From: Erodium maritimum
Taxonomy: Eukaryota > Streptophyta > Magnoliopsida > Geraniales > Geraniaceae
Length of the DNA stretch: 64,000 nucleotides
Reading direction: 5' to 3'
Assembly (NCBI GenBank): GCA_963921825.1
Contig: OY997592.1
Span: 30,731,730-30,795,729 of the forward strand
Shown: one piece after another, positions 47,150 through 59,112 of the stretch
Position numbering within the stretch: position 1 is the first letter of the stretch
Layout: each line of letters opens with the position of its first letter
The notes under the pieces: generated by a model
Databases searched by the model: none
The model's input: the letters and a program-made list of their open reading frames with translations, nothing else
Told to the model about the DNA's origin: nothing
Position numbers and translations under genes: made by a program

Positions 47150-50100
47150 TGTCACACCCCAAATCCGGTTTTGACTGGACTCGAGACGTGACTTAAGGAT
47201 GAAACAATTGTAATACTTTCAACACATAAAAGCAATAAAGTCAACTAACTTTAATTCCACCAAATACCTCAAATAACAACTTATAATAAAATTTCTACAA
47301 AAGATTCACAAAAATTAATAATAATCCTTTGACAAGGTTCATGACCACAAAATACGACCAACGCCTCTAAGCACCCGGACCCCAGAAGCTCCCGAGCCTC
47401 GAGTCCACTAATCATCACGCAATCTTGTAAAAACAGTCATAAACAAATAGGGGTGAGCTTACGCTCAGTAGGGAAAATGCTTAACTAGGCATGCTTTTAG
47501 TTTAACAATTAGGGTTTCTCCATTTTAGTTCAAATCTCAAATACGAAGAAATGTGAATACATTGAAATGTGGGAGTAAACCGAGTGTTCAACGATTTAAA
47601 GGAGTAAAAAAAATCATAGGGAAAATAAAGGAATCAATGCATTTCTTAAATAATCAAAGAGGGATAAAGCGTTCGATAAATGTCGTGGGACATGAAGTCG
47701 CCACCCTCCAATCCACAATACTCGTTGTGTCATGTCGGATTTTCCCTCGGTCCAGAGGAGACACATACATCGGATTACCGGAAGTATCACTCGAAGGGTA
47801 CATAACGTCGGAATCTCCGGAAATGTCACCAAAAGACCCTATGTCATCGGGACAAAGTAGAATAATGACGTGGGACATGAAGTCGCCACCCTCCGATTCA
47901 CAATACTCTCTGTGTCATATCGGATTTTCCCTCGGTCTAGAGGAGACGCATAACGTCGGGCTACCGGTAACAACCCCTGAGGGCGCTTATCGTCGGGATT
48001 CTCGGAAACGTCTCCAAAGGACCATATGTCATAGGGAACCAAGGTATTGCTCCCGCAGGGCGCATACACTTGGGTGAATCAACTAATAACCATCCCCGCA
48101 GGGTAAACCGTCCAATTGCTCCGCATGGTCCGATATCCAATGCCCCGCAGGGTCCAATAATCAATGCCCCGCAGGGTCCGTAACCATTTCCCGCAGGCTC
48201 AATGATTAATGCCCCGTAGGGTCTGATAATCAATGTCTCGCAGGGTCCAATCCACCGGCTATGATACTACCCTACACCGGCACTTCCTTCGGTGTGGGTA
48301 CCATACCGGATACCGAATATGATACTACCCCACACCGGCACTTCCTTCGGTGTGGGTACCATACCGGATACCGACTATGATACTACCCCACACCGGCACT
48401 TCCTTCGGTGTAGGTACCATATCGGATATCAAGTTATCGGCTTAGGTGCTACCCCACACCAGCATTCCCTTTGGTGTGGGTACCCTATGACACTACCCCA
48501 CCCGCAGCGTGGGTGCCATACCGATATAGAAGCTAGCTTAAGGACTCACAAGTGGGTAATACTCTCAAACAATCAAGGAGCAACCAACGCTTAACGAATC
48601 ACAATTCCCTCACATCACACCCCAAGAATCAATCACAATCTTACACTTACCAGTTACTTACCAACCACGATCCATCAGTCCATCGATCACCTGATTGTAC
48701 CGCTTGGCACAATCAGTCATACTCGATCCCCCGTTCAATTATTCCGTCATACAAGCATTCAAGCGTTCAATCAAATACACAATTAAGCAATCAAGCATTC
48801 ATATTTGGTTGATCGAATTATCTAGTTGTATTAGCCTCTTTACTTATCCAAATTAGGCAACAAAGCATATGAACCTAACACAACAACTAATCTGAGGGCT
48901 CATCATGGCCTCTCTACCAATAAACCAATTCCCAAGTATCGAAGCAAGTTACACTGGTGATTCACATCCTAAGCATGCTTACTAGACACGTTCGTTTATT
49001 AGTAAATTGAGGCATTTATTCTAGTTGTTCGCATCCTATATGCAAGTCTAGGACCTTTCCGATTTTATTAACCTAATAGGCATAATAGTATTGAAATACT
49101 CGAAAAGTTAGGACTTTCCCCACCTTGTGGTCTTCCTCTAAATACTCTGCTGAAAAGTTGATTTGCCCCTACTCCGTTCTTCACACGGGTTCCGGAGTGG
49201 TCTTCATCTTCTCAGGCGAAGTCCAAATGTCTCGGGCGAAGTCCAGGCTAGGTTGACAAATAAACATCCAGTCTATACTGATAATTGTCCAAAGGTCCAC
49301 TGATTTATCCAAATTTGTCATTTAATTTCTCACCTTGAATTGATTAAATCAGTTAATTAAATCTGATTTTATAATATTTTTCTTTGAACCTGGGTTAACC
49401 CGGATCCGACCCGGATCCGCAAACCAGACTCGGAACCGACCCGGTCTAGAGACCAGTCCCGGACAGATCCGGCCTCGGTCCAGGGCCTAGCCCAACGGTC
49501 CGTCTGGACCCGGCCCGCTCCTTCTGTTATGGCCCAGGGCCCATCTAACCCGAGGCCCAATCCACCTGGCCCGTCTGAGTCCGTTGGATTGGTCTGAGTG
49601 GTGGCGTCTCCGGCGAGCCAATTCTGCTATGACCACCGGCCACGGCAACTAGGACACTCGACGGAGGAGAAAAGAGGCGGCGAAGGACGTGGTGTTCTTG
49701 GCAACGCCGTGCTCGCGCTGAGGTTGCCTGGAGACGCGTTCCCGAGCTTCTCGTTTCAGATCTGCGCTCGTGAGGTCGCCGGGGGAGCTCCAGTAGAGGC
49801 CGCTCGAAATGAACGGAAAAAGGGAGACGATTTCAGGAGAAGGGAGCTCGAAGGGGAAGGGACGAGGGGCACGAACCGCGATTTTCCTATCTCTGAGAAG
49901 CTCGAATCGAGCTCGGCGAAGACAGGGTCGACCGTGGAACTTCGACGCCGGCGCGGTTTTGTGCGAGGGGTCTTGTTTGAGAACGAAGGAGAAGGTGGAT
50001 GGTGAGAACGATGCTTGGGTAAGACTGGAGAGGAAGAGGAAGTCGGGAGTGAGATGTTGGGAGGTCGGGTTCGCAGAGAGGACGCGGATCGGTTTTTGTG

Positions 50101-50185
50101 TGCGCGGCGTCAGGAAGAAGAGACACAGTAGCGGTGTCTAGGGTTAGTGGACGCGTGGGCTTGGGCCTTGCGTGCTAACGGGCTT
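47150..50185 (-). repeat. 5' LTR of element B (T1), truncated
   Basis: Very close to 38510-41610 up to about 50185, where similarity stops after cgtgctaacgggct. The U3 start with the terminal TG is therefore missing. It carries five hairpin units at 48255-48515 where the 3' LTR has four. Confidence 0.85.
48255..48515 (-). repeat. Hairpin array, five units, B 5' LTR
   Basis: gatactacc recurs at 48263, 48321 and 48379, so the unit is 58 bp. Stems are ccacaccg/cggtgtgg in three units and ccacacca/tggtgtgg in the fourth. The last has a short ccac/gtgg stem. Confidence 0.82.
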
Positions 50186-50560
50186 GGGCCTTGCGTGCCA
50201 AGGTTTGGGTTTTTGAAATAATATAGTATGGTCATGTTTTAGAATTGTAAGCATGCAAAACGAGAGAGAAAAGAGAAGAAGAAAACGAGAAAGAAAATCA
50301 GGGATTTTGTGGTCGGACACAAACGATTTTAGGAATTATTGTTGGTGTCGATACTTAAAGATGACGGATTCCTTTGAAGACGGCTTGACATCGTCAAGCT
50401 GTAGAAATGTTCCTAGTCCTTGTCTCGAATCAGGTCAAAACAAAAAAGGTAATCTTCTAAAATTTTCGTTTACTAGTTCATTCGGAATTACATGGATCCT
50501 ATTGATTTTCTAGGGAAACATTACTTTATGCTCTGTTTAGGCACTGTAGAATCCTTCACT
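50186..50560. other. Unassigned spacer
   Basis: Starts with a purine-rich run (50245-50300). An 86-codon frame at 50253-50513 has no recognisable domain. Confidence 0.4.
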
Positions 50561-50564
50561 TCAA

Positions 50565-51640
50565 TCCATAAATGGATCCTAGAAGCTTGCATACTTTGTT
50601 ATTTCCTTTAGGATAACCAAAGCCTCTGGTTGTGTCATGTACACATCCTTGAGTAGCATCCCATTAAAGAAAGCTGTTTTGACCTTCATCTGCCATATCT
50701 CGTAGTCATAATATGTGACTATGACAATAGGGATCCTAATGAATTTTACAATTGCAATGGTGAAAAAATTTCGTTACAGCATATACCATGAGTCTGTTTG
50801 TAACCTTTTGTAACCAACATTGCTTTGTAAGTATGCATGTTTCCATCCATGTCAATCTTTTTCCTGAAGACCCACCTGCAACCAATGTTTTTTAAACAAT
50901 CGGTCGCATCGATCAACTCTCGTACTTGATTGTCATGCATGGATTACATTTTCCATTCCATGGTATCTAGCCATTTCTTGGAATCTGGCCCGCTCATGGC
51001 CTTCTGATAGGTTGCGGGCTCATTTTGGTCTATAACTATCACGTCCTTATCATCGATAACAAGGAATCCATACATAATATGGATATTACGTGTCCTATCA
51101 GATCTTCTCAGTGATTTTGTAATGACCTCTAGTTCCACATTCTCCTCATTAGGGTCTATATCTGCATGATGCTTTCTTGAGTAACAAACACTTTGTTCTC
51201 TCCAGCTTATAGAAGTGGTATCCTTTGGTTTCCTCATGACAACCTAACATGAAACACTTATTTTCCTTGCTTGTTAATTTATCCAAAATTTATTGTTTGA
51301 CATAAACATCACAACCTTTAATCCGTAGAAAAGACAACTTGAGACTTTTCTTACTTCACATCTCATATAATTTCTTCTCTATTGATTTTCTAGGAACTCT
51401 ATTCAGAATGAATGCGACGGTTTCTCGAGCATAACCCCAAAATAAGATTGGGAGATCGTTCTTCGTGATCATTGATCAAACTATATCTAATAAGATATTA
51501 TTTCTCCTCTTGAAGTTTCCTTTCTACGGTATCCACTCGAGAAAAGTAACCTCACAACTAAAAACACGTGCTAAAGCTTTGTCGTTTGGTGATATCATGA
51601 CTGAACACAACACATAGAAGAATCATCCTTGTTCTTTATT
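50565..51640 (-). pseudogene. pol: Decayed copia pol (integrase end and reverse transcriptase start)
   Basis: On the minus strand, from right to left: LARVFSCEVTFLEWIP and RRNNILLDIV (end of integrase core), LPILFWGYARETVAFILNRV, then EPATYQKAMSGPDSKKWLDT, IGCRWVFRKKIDMDGNMHTY and KAMLVTKGYKQTHG (start of reverse transcriptase), then traces of the VKTAFFNG block at about 50660-50690. Many stops. It ends near 50565 before the catalytic YVDD box. Both this and element D lose pol at nearly the same point, but their sequences differ. Confidence 0.8.
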
Positions 51641-51839
51641 TGGTTTCTTGATCCCGAGTTCAGATTGTAAGTGACAACTCTTTGTTCACTCGCATAGACA
51701 TGCTTCATTTTACAACCCTCACTTATCAAGAGGCCCGATGATATCTAAATTTTTTTTATCACATAAGTGGAAAGATCCTTATGACAATCACCAATACTCC
51801 TCATATGCATGTATCCGTAGCTTATTACAACCTCTATGT

Positions 51840-52310
51840 CCATCTTGTCAAGAGTAGTGCTTGGTTGTGTCAAGACATGAATCCACACATATAGGATATA
51901 TGGTGATTTATAGATAATAGGACTAAGATATACTTTAGTAGATGAGAAATACTCATGTCCTTATTCTATCGAGTGTTTCTAAGGTGGGTCATCCAACGTT
52001 AACTTCTTCAACATCTATGATGTTGGCTCATATCTCTATATGCATGGTCAGTAAAAAGGTATCCTCCTAACTATCGGCTTAGACTGGGAACGAATGAATA
52101 AACTCACTCCTTTTTTCCTAAGATTTCTACTACCGGAAAACAGTGTCCCAATATCTTAGAAAGAATAGTACATTCATATTGTTAACATTACATCATATGT
52201 CAATGAAAACACTTTGCCATTTTATTAATCACAAATTACTTTATATCATATGATGTGGTTTGTCCAAGGACAAAACACCCAACGTCGTATGCAAAACATA
52301 AGATACAATG
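51840..52310 (-). repeat. Probable copia LTR fragment
   Basis: Minus-strand text with ttgtccttggacaa, ataaatcaccatatatcc and ataaggacatgagta words resembles copia LTRs of this type. It lies upstream of the pol at 50565-51640 in the correct orientation. No exact ends seen. Confidence 0.4.
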
Positions 52311-53042
52311 AATGCTTCATTCAATACTTGGCGATTTTATTTTAAGGACATCAACTCCATGATGGTTGTCAATCTATCTATCTTGGACTCTTTGTACAAC
52401 GGTTTTTAATACCCATTCAACAATTTAGTGCAGTTGTCAGCCACTTCCTACGTAACAAAACTTTCAACATATGATTAATTACATCATCATCAAGAATGAG
52501 TTCATTCAATTGTATATCGTTACGGATTGGGGACACATCATCATATACTCCATAACTGGATCATATTGTTGTTATTCAGTGCAACCACATTATTATTTCT
52601 TGATGCAGCTATATTATGTAAGTTTCTCGGTCTAATAATTTGTTCCTCTTGATGCAACTCCATTGTGTAAGCTTCTCGATCTAATAATTTGTTCCTCCAC
52701 TGAAGACATGTGAAATTTTTCACCGTGAAAGTTCCACACTATATATCCTACCGTGATATCATTCCTTATCTAGTGCATATACATTTCCAGAACCGTGTGG
52801 TGTTCAGCGTTCGTAAACCTGTACGTATCATTCCCTAATGCATAATTCTTTTCTATAAGGTGGATAAATAACAATACACCTTCTTGATATGCAGGATCAT
52901 ACATACTCAAACACATCCAACTCTTATCGATTTTTCCTAATAAATAAATTTCAAACAAAATTTTCTCTTTATAATACTCAATATATATTTGAACAATATA
53001 TCCATCAAATACATCATCCAAAAGTTGCATACTATTTAGTTC
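52311..53042 (-). other. AT-rich region with an unrecognised minus-strand frame
   Basis: Minus-strand frame from about 53042 to 52770 reads FIDGELNSMQLLDDVFDGYI and LLGKIDKSWMCLSMYDP without stops, but I do not recognise it. A duplicated phrase around ctcgrtctaataatttgttcctc occurs at about 52625 and 52675. The retroposon at 53056 interrupts the stretch; its sequence would continue at 55049. Confidence 0.35.
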
Positions 53043-53055
53043 ACCATCAATAAAC
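53043..53055. repeat. Target-site duplication, left copy, RRM retroposon
   Basis: accatcaataaac, identical to 55036-55048. The 13-bp length is typical of LINE-type target-primed insertion. Confidence 0.9.
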
Positions 53056-55035
53056 TTTTTTTTTTGATAGGCGAAAAATTTATTAGGCAACCGTTTTACA
53101 AGAAAGTAAAAACGATGCAAGAAAAACGATCCTAAAAAGGACCTTTTCCCCAAACCGATACAAGCAAAAAGCCAACTAAAGACAAAAAGAAATAGGCAAG
53201 CAAACCAAAAAGAGCACCGCCCTCCTTGCCTACATCATACTCTGATTCAAGCATAAAAATCGGTTAGAAACCGAAATAGGAGTTGCTTTTCCTGGAGACA
53301 CTTCCGTAATAACCTCAATCTCGCTATCCTTGACGTCCTCCTCACCCTCAACCTGCTGTGGGGATTCAGGACCTGGGGAGTTGGCAACAGCCTTTTTCAC
53401 AAATCACTTGCTAAAACTCCACGTGCCTTGTTTACTTTGTTTAGCAATATCAATAGTGAAGCTTCCCGCAGGACCCCTTTATCAGCCGATGTTTTGGCTC
53501 TTGTCTGGTAAAAGACAGTTGGAGGAACTATCTTTTTTGGCTGCCCTTTTTTTGGGCGACCACGTTTCCTTGGAACCTCTATGGAATCACTTTTATTACT
53601 CAGAAGAATGTCTTTCCACGGACTTCCATCTTGTTCCTCAAAATTTCCTCCGGCAACTACCACCGCAGGTATTGCAGCCCCAGGCTCTTGGACTTGCGTA
53701 ACCGGCAGACCAAGCTGCACTTGAGATGTATTAACCACATGCCTATCCTTAGTCGAGCTTAAAATACTCGAAGAGAGGCCCTCAACTGGAGATAAATCAG
53801 TACCAATGCGTTTAAAAACATCGAATAAGCTCGGGTCGCTGGCTGACCTCTGAGCACCTATACATGGACCACCAGTTGTCCCGATTGATGCACCTGCTGC
53901 TGGATTTGAATTAAATAGGATTGGGCTTACTTCAGGAGACGGCCCAATTACTAAAGAATATGACACCAGCCCATTTGCTGCACAATTCAACACCGGCCCA
54001 GTACGATGCTTCTGATTTCCAGACGTGCGCAACGAGGGAGACGCTGCTGCAATCACGCCCGATAGCTGCGTTCCTTTCCAAACCGAATTTGGGATTGACT
54101 TTTTGTTTGAAATCGCAATCCCCTGAATCACGGAATCGAGGTCTACAGCTGGAGGCGAAGCAGAACGAGGACGGAGATACTCGCCGGACGCCTGTGCCGG
54201 CAGTGGAGTCGGTCGACAAGGCATCGAGCCAGTGCCTACAGCACCACAAGCTTGTTGCACCCCTATGGACTCTGACCCAGCCTGTACAGACCCATCAATC
54301 CGAACATCATCCTTACTCTGTTTCACCTTACCCACACTCTGTTCTTCGTGCAACACACCTTTACCTGGGCGAGTTAGTGCTACAAAGAGGGAGTAGCCAT
54401 TGTACTTGAAGCCATTGTACGTATTGATTGCTTGATGAGCCGACGTCGGGGACGCGAATTATGCAAAACCGAAGATCATTCCTTTTCTATTTGGCTTCTT
54501 AATCACAGAAACTGAATTCACCTCTCCGAACGGCATCAACGTGCTGCGAACCCGCTCCTCCGTGATTCCCTATGGTAGATTATACAAGAAAATCGAGCAA
54601 CCATCCTCAATCACATCAGCTTCAACAAGATCACTTGCACCCTGTTTCTGCGTGTCCTCCTTCTCCAAAACCAGGTCCGGTTGTTTTTGATTAGCCCCTT
54701 CACCAGCAGCATTAGAATTGAGACGTGAAACATGAGCAGATGGTTCCTGATCAACCATGCTCTGTTTTGTATAATGCAAACCAGAGGACTTCCCCTTGTC
54801 CTTTGCCAGACGGTTCGCTGGATGCTGCACAAGCCTCATGCCAGGTGACTTACTCTTCTTCCCCACCTTGCGCACAACAGCCATGCCGACAACAGTGGAG
54901 CGATATTCCTTGTATAGGACGAGCATCTTCTTGCAGAAAGGGAAAAAAGGCACTGGATCACCTTCAAACTCGCCGGGAGAGGAATTCCGGCCAGCCGAGC
55001 ATTGAGAGCGTTTCATGCTCCGTGATACTTCATTT
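53056..55035 (-). mobile_element. Poly(A) retroposon with an RRM/AT-hook frame, no ORF2
   Basis: A 1980-bp insertion with a poly(A) tail on the minus strand (poly-T at 53056-53065) between perfect 13-bp duplications. It contains one broken protein frame, followed by about 150 bp of 3' UTR-like text and the tail. There is no endonuclease or reverse transcriptase frame. It is either an ORF1-only LINE derivative or a processed retrocopy of a host gene. Confidence 0.85.
53230..55016 (-). pseudogene. RRM plus AT-hook protein, broken
   Basis: From ATG 55016 one frame reads MKRSQCSAGRNSSPG and a basic, low-complexity N-terminus of about 145 residues. It then enters an RNA-recognition motif: RNP2 as CSIFLYNLP, then TEERVRSTLMPFGEVNSVSV and RNP1 as KGMIFGFA-stop-F, then SAHQAINTYNGFKYNG. 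Stops are TAG at 54570-54572 and TAA at 54459-54461. The same frame goes on for about 320 residues rich in Ser, Gly and Pro and includes an AT-hook-like PRKRGRPKKGQPKK. It meets TGA at 53397-53399, after which a shifted frame stays open to about 53230. Plant LINE ORF1 proteins with RRMs are known (the BNR type), which fits. A host RNA-binding protein is the alternative. Confidence 0.7.
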
Positions 55036-55048
55036 ACCATCAATAAAC
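55036..55048. repeat. Target-site duplication, right copy, RRM retroposon
   Basis: accatcaataaac, identical to 53043-53055. Confidence 0.9.
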
Positions 55049-56347
55049 TAATTATTCATTTAATGATAAAAATATACCATGCTTGAGTTTTACCAAAATT
55101 TAGCAATATACTTAAGGAAATTAGACGCATTCCATTTCTGAGCTTCAATGACACTTTCACCAATTTATAAATCCAAAGTTTAGGATAAATACATATTTTT
55201 AGAGGATATGGTGATTTGGGGGAGAAGAGGGTGGTTTTGGTATGCATAAATTATGTTGTTTTTGAGACGGAAGAGGTCGGAGAAGAAAATATTGCAACAA
55301 ACGCGTTATTGGTTTTAAAATGAATTTCACTCTTGCTCAATAGATTTGTCGTCCGTCAATGCAGGCAATGCAATGACGTTCTATTTGAAACGTTGTTATT
55401 ATTTATGTAAGTGTGGGGATTCCATATTACATTGTTTCTTTTAAGACCTTATCAATAGATATGGCGTCCTTCGGTGCACGCATTACGACATTGTTCTATT
55501 TGAAACATTGTCATTATTTATGTAACTTTGGGATTCAATACGACGCCATTCGTTTTCAAAGCTGGGTCGACGGATAATCCATATGTAAGGGAGGTTGAAA
55601 CATTAACTATTTCAAAATGTGAGGGATTTCATGCAACGTTGTTCCTTTTTAAACCTTATCGGGGAATGGCTATTCGATTATGTTGGTTATGTTTTTTCCT
55701 CTCCGTCGTCCCATCCAATTTTTGTCTATGTTGTCCCCAGTCCGACAAGGACAAGTATGTCTCCTTATTTTTTTACTGTAAGTAGTTTTGTCGTAATACT
55801 AGTTTTATACTTTAGGTTTTGTTTGTGGATTTGTTTGTCCGAAACCTTTAGGTTTCATTCCTTTGGGTTCATGACAATATCAGGTATTAGGCTATTTTCT
55901 ATGATATATATTTTAACAGAATTAGGCTATTTTTAGCGTTCCAATTTAGTAATTTGACATAATAAAGAATTTGGAAACTAGGTTATTGTTAGTTCAAATT
56001 TAGGGATTATATCTTACAGGTTACAATAATTTTTTCTGTTTGTTACAGTTTTTTATTAAGAAAACCAATGTTAAAAACTAGGTTATGTTTAGGCATACTG
56101 GGATTAATTTTTTTTATTTATCAGAACTGGGATTAATTGTTGTGGAATTAGTTTAACTTAATTTTTGTTCATTCAATTAATACTTTTTTTATTGACAAGT
56201 TTGGTTTGGAATCGAGAATTGGTAATCAAAATTGACACTTAGGAACTTTAGTTCAGAATTTATAAGTTCAAAATGTACATGATTATAACTTAAATAAATG
56301 TCATGGATATGCAAGAATTTTGGAAACATTTATTTTCTTTTAACTCC
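55049..56347. other. AT-rich spacer
   Basis: No gene recognised. Two diverged copies of a phrase of about 95 bp lie at about 55340-55430 and 55453-55545 (caatagat, tctatttgaaac, ttatttatgtaa). Small frames at 55528-55936 and 55056-55247 have no known domain. Confidence 0.45.
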
Positions 56348-56364
56348 ATATTTATTTTGATGAT
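56348..56364. repeat. Target-site duplication, left copy
   Basis: atatttattttgatgat, identical to 57880-57896. Confidence 0.9.
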
Positions 56365-57879
56365 CGCAGTTTTGGGAGCTTCTCTCATCTGGGAGCTTCT
56401 CTCTTTAAATTTCCTGAAAACCCTAGCTCCTCCAGTCGCCTCCGCCTCCCTTCCCTTCTGCCGGCGACTTTCCTGGCCTATGGTCGAGTAAGTCGCCGGT
56501 AGATCTTGTCTTCTACCCTTTTTTCCCTTCACTTTCGTTCCTCTTCTTTCTTCACCTTCATCTTCACAGGCCGACACCGTCGTCCGGGGCTCAGATCTGG
56601 AAAGGTCTGACCTCGCTTTGCTGCGCCATGGTGAGCTCGAGGTTTGTCCCCGCCGCCGGCGTCTGGATATGCTTTTCTCCTTCCCTTCTCCAGCGTTGCT
56701 GGCCGTGCTTCGTCGTGGCGGTTCTCGGCGGCTTGCAGATCTGAGCGTGGGACACCTTTTCTACCCCTCCCGGTGTAGATTGGTGCAGATCTGGTCACCC
56801 CGTCGTCTTCCTTGTCGTGGTGCCCGGTCGTTCCGCCGTCTCCTCCCTTTTCGCCTCATCTGTTCTCTGCTAGATCTGGGGGTTGCTCCTTGAGTTGCGG
56901 TTGCTTTTAGCTTCAGGAAGCCGTCTCCGTTTCTGGCCAGGGGAGCTCTTCCCATTGGGCCTCGCTTCGCTGCTTCAGGTTGGGGGTTTCTGACTCCGTT
57001 TTCCCTTTTCACCGGCATCAGTTTCAGATCCGGGCGTGGGTCGTCTCTCTCTCTCAAATTGGCGCGGATCTGTGTTGTTGCTGCGTGCTTCTGGCTGTCG
57101 GAGCTTTGGAGCTCTTCTCTGGTCCGGGGCTTTTAGCACTGTAGAAATACATGTCCTCTCTTTGAATTTCTCGGTGTTAGCCGGAAATTTCTTGAGGACC
57201 GAACTTCAGTCCCGGCCAGGTCTGCTTTGAAGCTTCTTCCTGCCTTGTTTGGTTTGTCCTCTTCCCCTTTCTATTCCCTTGCTTACCATTGCTTTTGATT
57301 TCACTTCATCTCGACCATATGTGGTGCGAGCTCGCTGGATTGTGGGTGGTTCCACCGGCGAGGGTTTAGGGCCTCTTTGCCCTCTTCAGAAATCATTAGT
57401 TTGGCTTGGCTCGGTGATAGAGGTAGGCTCTGTCGTTAGCGGTGCCGGCCGCCGGCAATTAGCATCTGCCATTAGCTGGCAGGTCTAATGAGCAGGGAGA
57501 TGGGCTTTTTTCTCAAGGTTAAGATTTAGGTCTTCGGGTTGCTGGCCCTGGCAGATTGGAAGGTTTCTCCCCCAAATTTGTGCTTCAGGGTGATTAGATC
57601 GGGGTTTTAAGACCTTTTATTTTTCAACTTGTGTGCTTAATGTTTGTCATATTCGGATTTTAGATCCTTGTTTTTATGGGAGTTTTCTGTGGCTGGTTAT
57701 TGCCTTTGTTTGGTTGTATTCAGGGTTTGCATACCCATCTACTGGTTGTTGTGTTGCCTCAGTTTGTTGAGGTGTTTCATCGAAAATCCTATTAGAGTGG
57801 ATTACTCTTTCACTGTACTTCTCCCCTTCTCTTTACTTCAAAGAGAAGGTTTTATATAATGCTTTGCTGATCAAAAAAA
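56365..57879 (+). mobile_element. Non-coding poly(A) retroposon, 1.5 kb
   Basis: Insertion between perfect 17-bp duplications, with a short A tail at 57873-57879. The 5' part looks like a plant 5' UTR (aaccctagctcc, CT-rich and GC-rich). The middle repeats agatctg-like words at about 56592, 56735, 56790, 56872 and 57064. The 3' end is T-rich. No frame shows reverse transcriptase, endonuclease or other known domains. The long GC-rich frames are unsupported. Source could be a LINE 5' region joined to its 3' end, or a processed transcript. Confidence 0.8.
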
Positions 57880-57896
57880 ATATTTATTTTGATGAT
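57880..57896. repeat. Target-site duplication, right copy
   Basis: atatttattttgatgat, identical to 56348-56364. Confidence 0.9.
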
Positions 57897-59096
57897 TGTT
57901 GAAGGTATGGAACCTGAGTACAATGTTAAGGCTGGCCATAGGTAGAAACCACATGTTGACAATAGAACTATCTTCCTGAAGCCTACTCATTATAATTTAT
58001 GCTTACGCATAAACCTAATGTTTTGTGGAAGATATATTTTGAAAGGATTGACGAACTATAAAGGAATGAAGAGGGAGAACATACTCATTATAATTTATGC
58101 TTACGCATAAACCTAATGTTTTGTGGAAGATATATTTTGAAAGGATTGACGAACTATAAAGGAAAGAAGAGGGAGAAGAGTGAAGGGAGGAGGAAATAGT
58201 AACCACAATACAAAAAAGTACGAATGAACAAGTGGTTAAGTAGTGCTTCAAGTTAAAACCAACCTCCTCCAATCAATGATGATGATGAAGAATGAATTTA
58301 TGTTTTAAATATACATTTTTAAATATTACGAATTGATATATTTGAATATATAATAGGACTATGTGTGTATTATGATATTATTTTTTTGAGTTGTGAATTT
58401 TAGCTTAATTACTACCTTTTTCGGTTTTAATATACATAGGTTTTTGAGAATACAAGTATTTTGAGTTTTGCATGTAATAACCCACTTCATCGACGAATAG
58501 CTTATGCATTAGTGGCTATCTATCAAGGAAATCATCAAATTTCATCCGCGTTAAAAAATCACTTGTCTGACGGTTACTGAATCTAACAGTGTACTTGGTG
58601 ATTTCACTGACGTATAGGCTATCTGTCGCCGAAGTTTTAAACCTGATCAATATAACAAAATGCATACCCGACGCTTTTTTCTTACCGTGGAGGAGGAGTG
58701 GGATTTCACTGACACTTAACAATCAGTTGGTGAGATATCAAACCTTGATGATTGCCGCTACAGTACCATTGGTAAAATAAATTTCTACATTAGTGTATTC
58801 GGCCAAATGCCGGTTAAAGATATCGATGACCTCCGACTAAGAAGTAAAACTGGTACCGACATCTCATGTAAGGCCTCCAGGTTTCAATGTCTTCAACTAT
58901 AGTAAGTTTGCAACTAAAAAAGAATTTTCGGAAGAAGATACCTCTATTTAGAGTTCAAAGGAATGGGAATTTTAGGTTCGAACTCTATTGTTTTAAAATT
59001 ATGTTGTAATCTCATCATGTACGAAAGCCCAAAACTTATAAATACCTTGGAGCAGATGGTCCATTCTTCTTATAATGTTGAAACCCTAGCTATCTC
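57897..59096. other. AT-rich spacer with a tandem duplication
   Basis: No gene recognised. Contains a 98-bp tandem duplication at 57984-58179. A minus-strand frame at 58722-58516 (MLSVSEIPLLLHGKKKASGM) has no domain I can name. Confidence 0.45.
57984..58179. repeat. 98-bp tandem duplication
   Basis: 57984-58081 and 58082-58179 are almost identical (tactcattataatttatgct through aactataaagga). Confidence 0.9.
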
Positions 59097-59112
59097 AAAT
59101 TAACTCTTGCAA
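59097..59112. repeat. Target-site duplication, left copy
   Basis: aaattaactcttgcaa, repeated at 60094-60109. The first A residues merge with the A tail on the right side. Confidence 0.85.

Larger units (their letters stand above)
38510..50185 (-). mobile_element. Gypsy element B (family T1), non-autonomous
   Basis: Minus-strand element with 3' LTR 38510-41610, polypurine tract 41611-41627, integrase C-terminal remnant, the T1 non-coding block, gag, leader repeats, primer site 47134-47146 and a 5' LTR 47150-50185. The 5' LTR lacks about its last 190 bp (U3 start), so no target duplication can be checked. Structure parallels element A in inverse orientation. Confidence 0.85.

Noticed and set aside
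53330..53701. 123-codon plus-strand frame
   Set aside because: Antisense of the RRM/AT-hook protein frame.
53921..54409. 162-codon plus-strand frame
   Set aside because: Antisense of the same RRM/AT-hook frame.
58516..58722. Helitron or replication-protein fragment
   Set aside because: Only vague similarity in composition; no motif that I can name, and no helitron ends seen.
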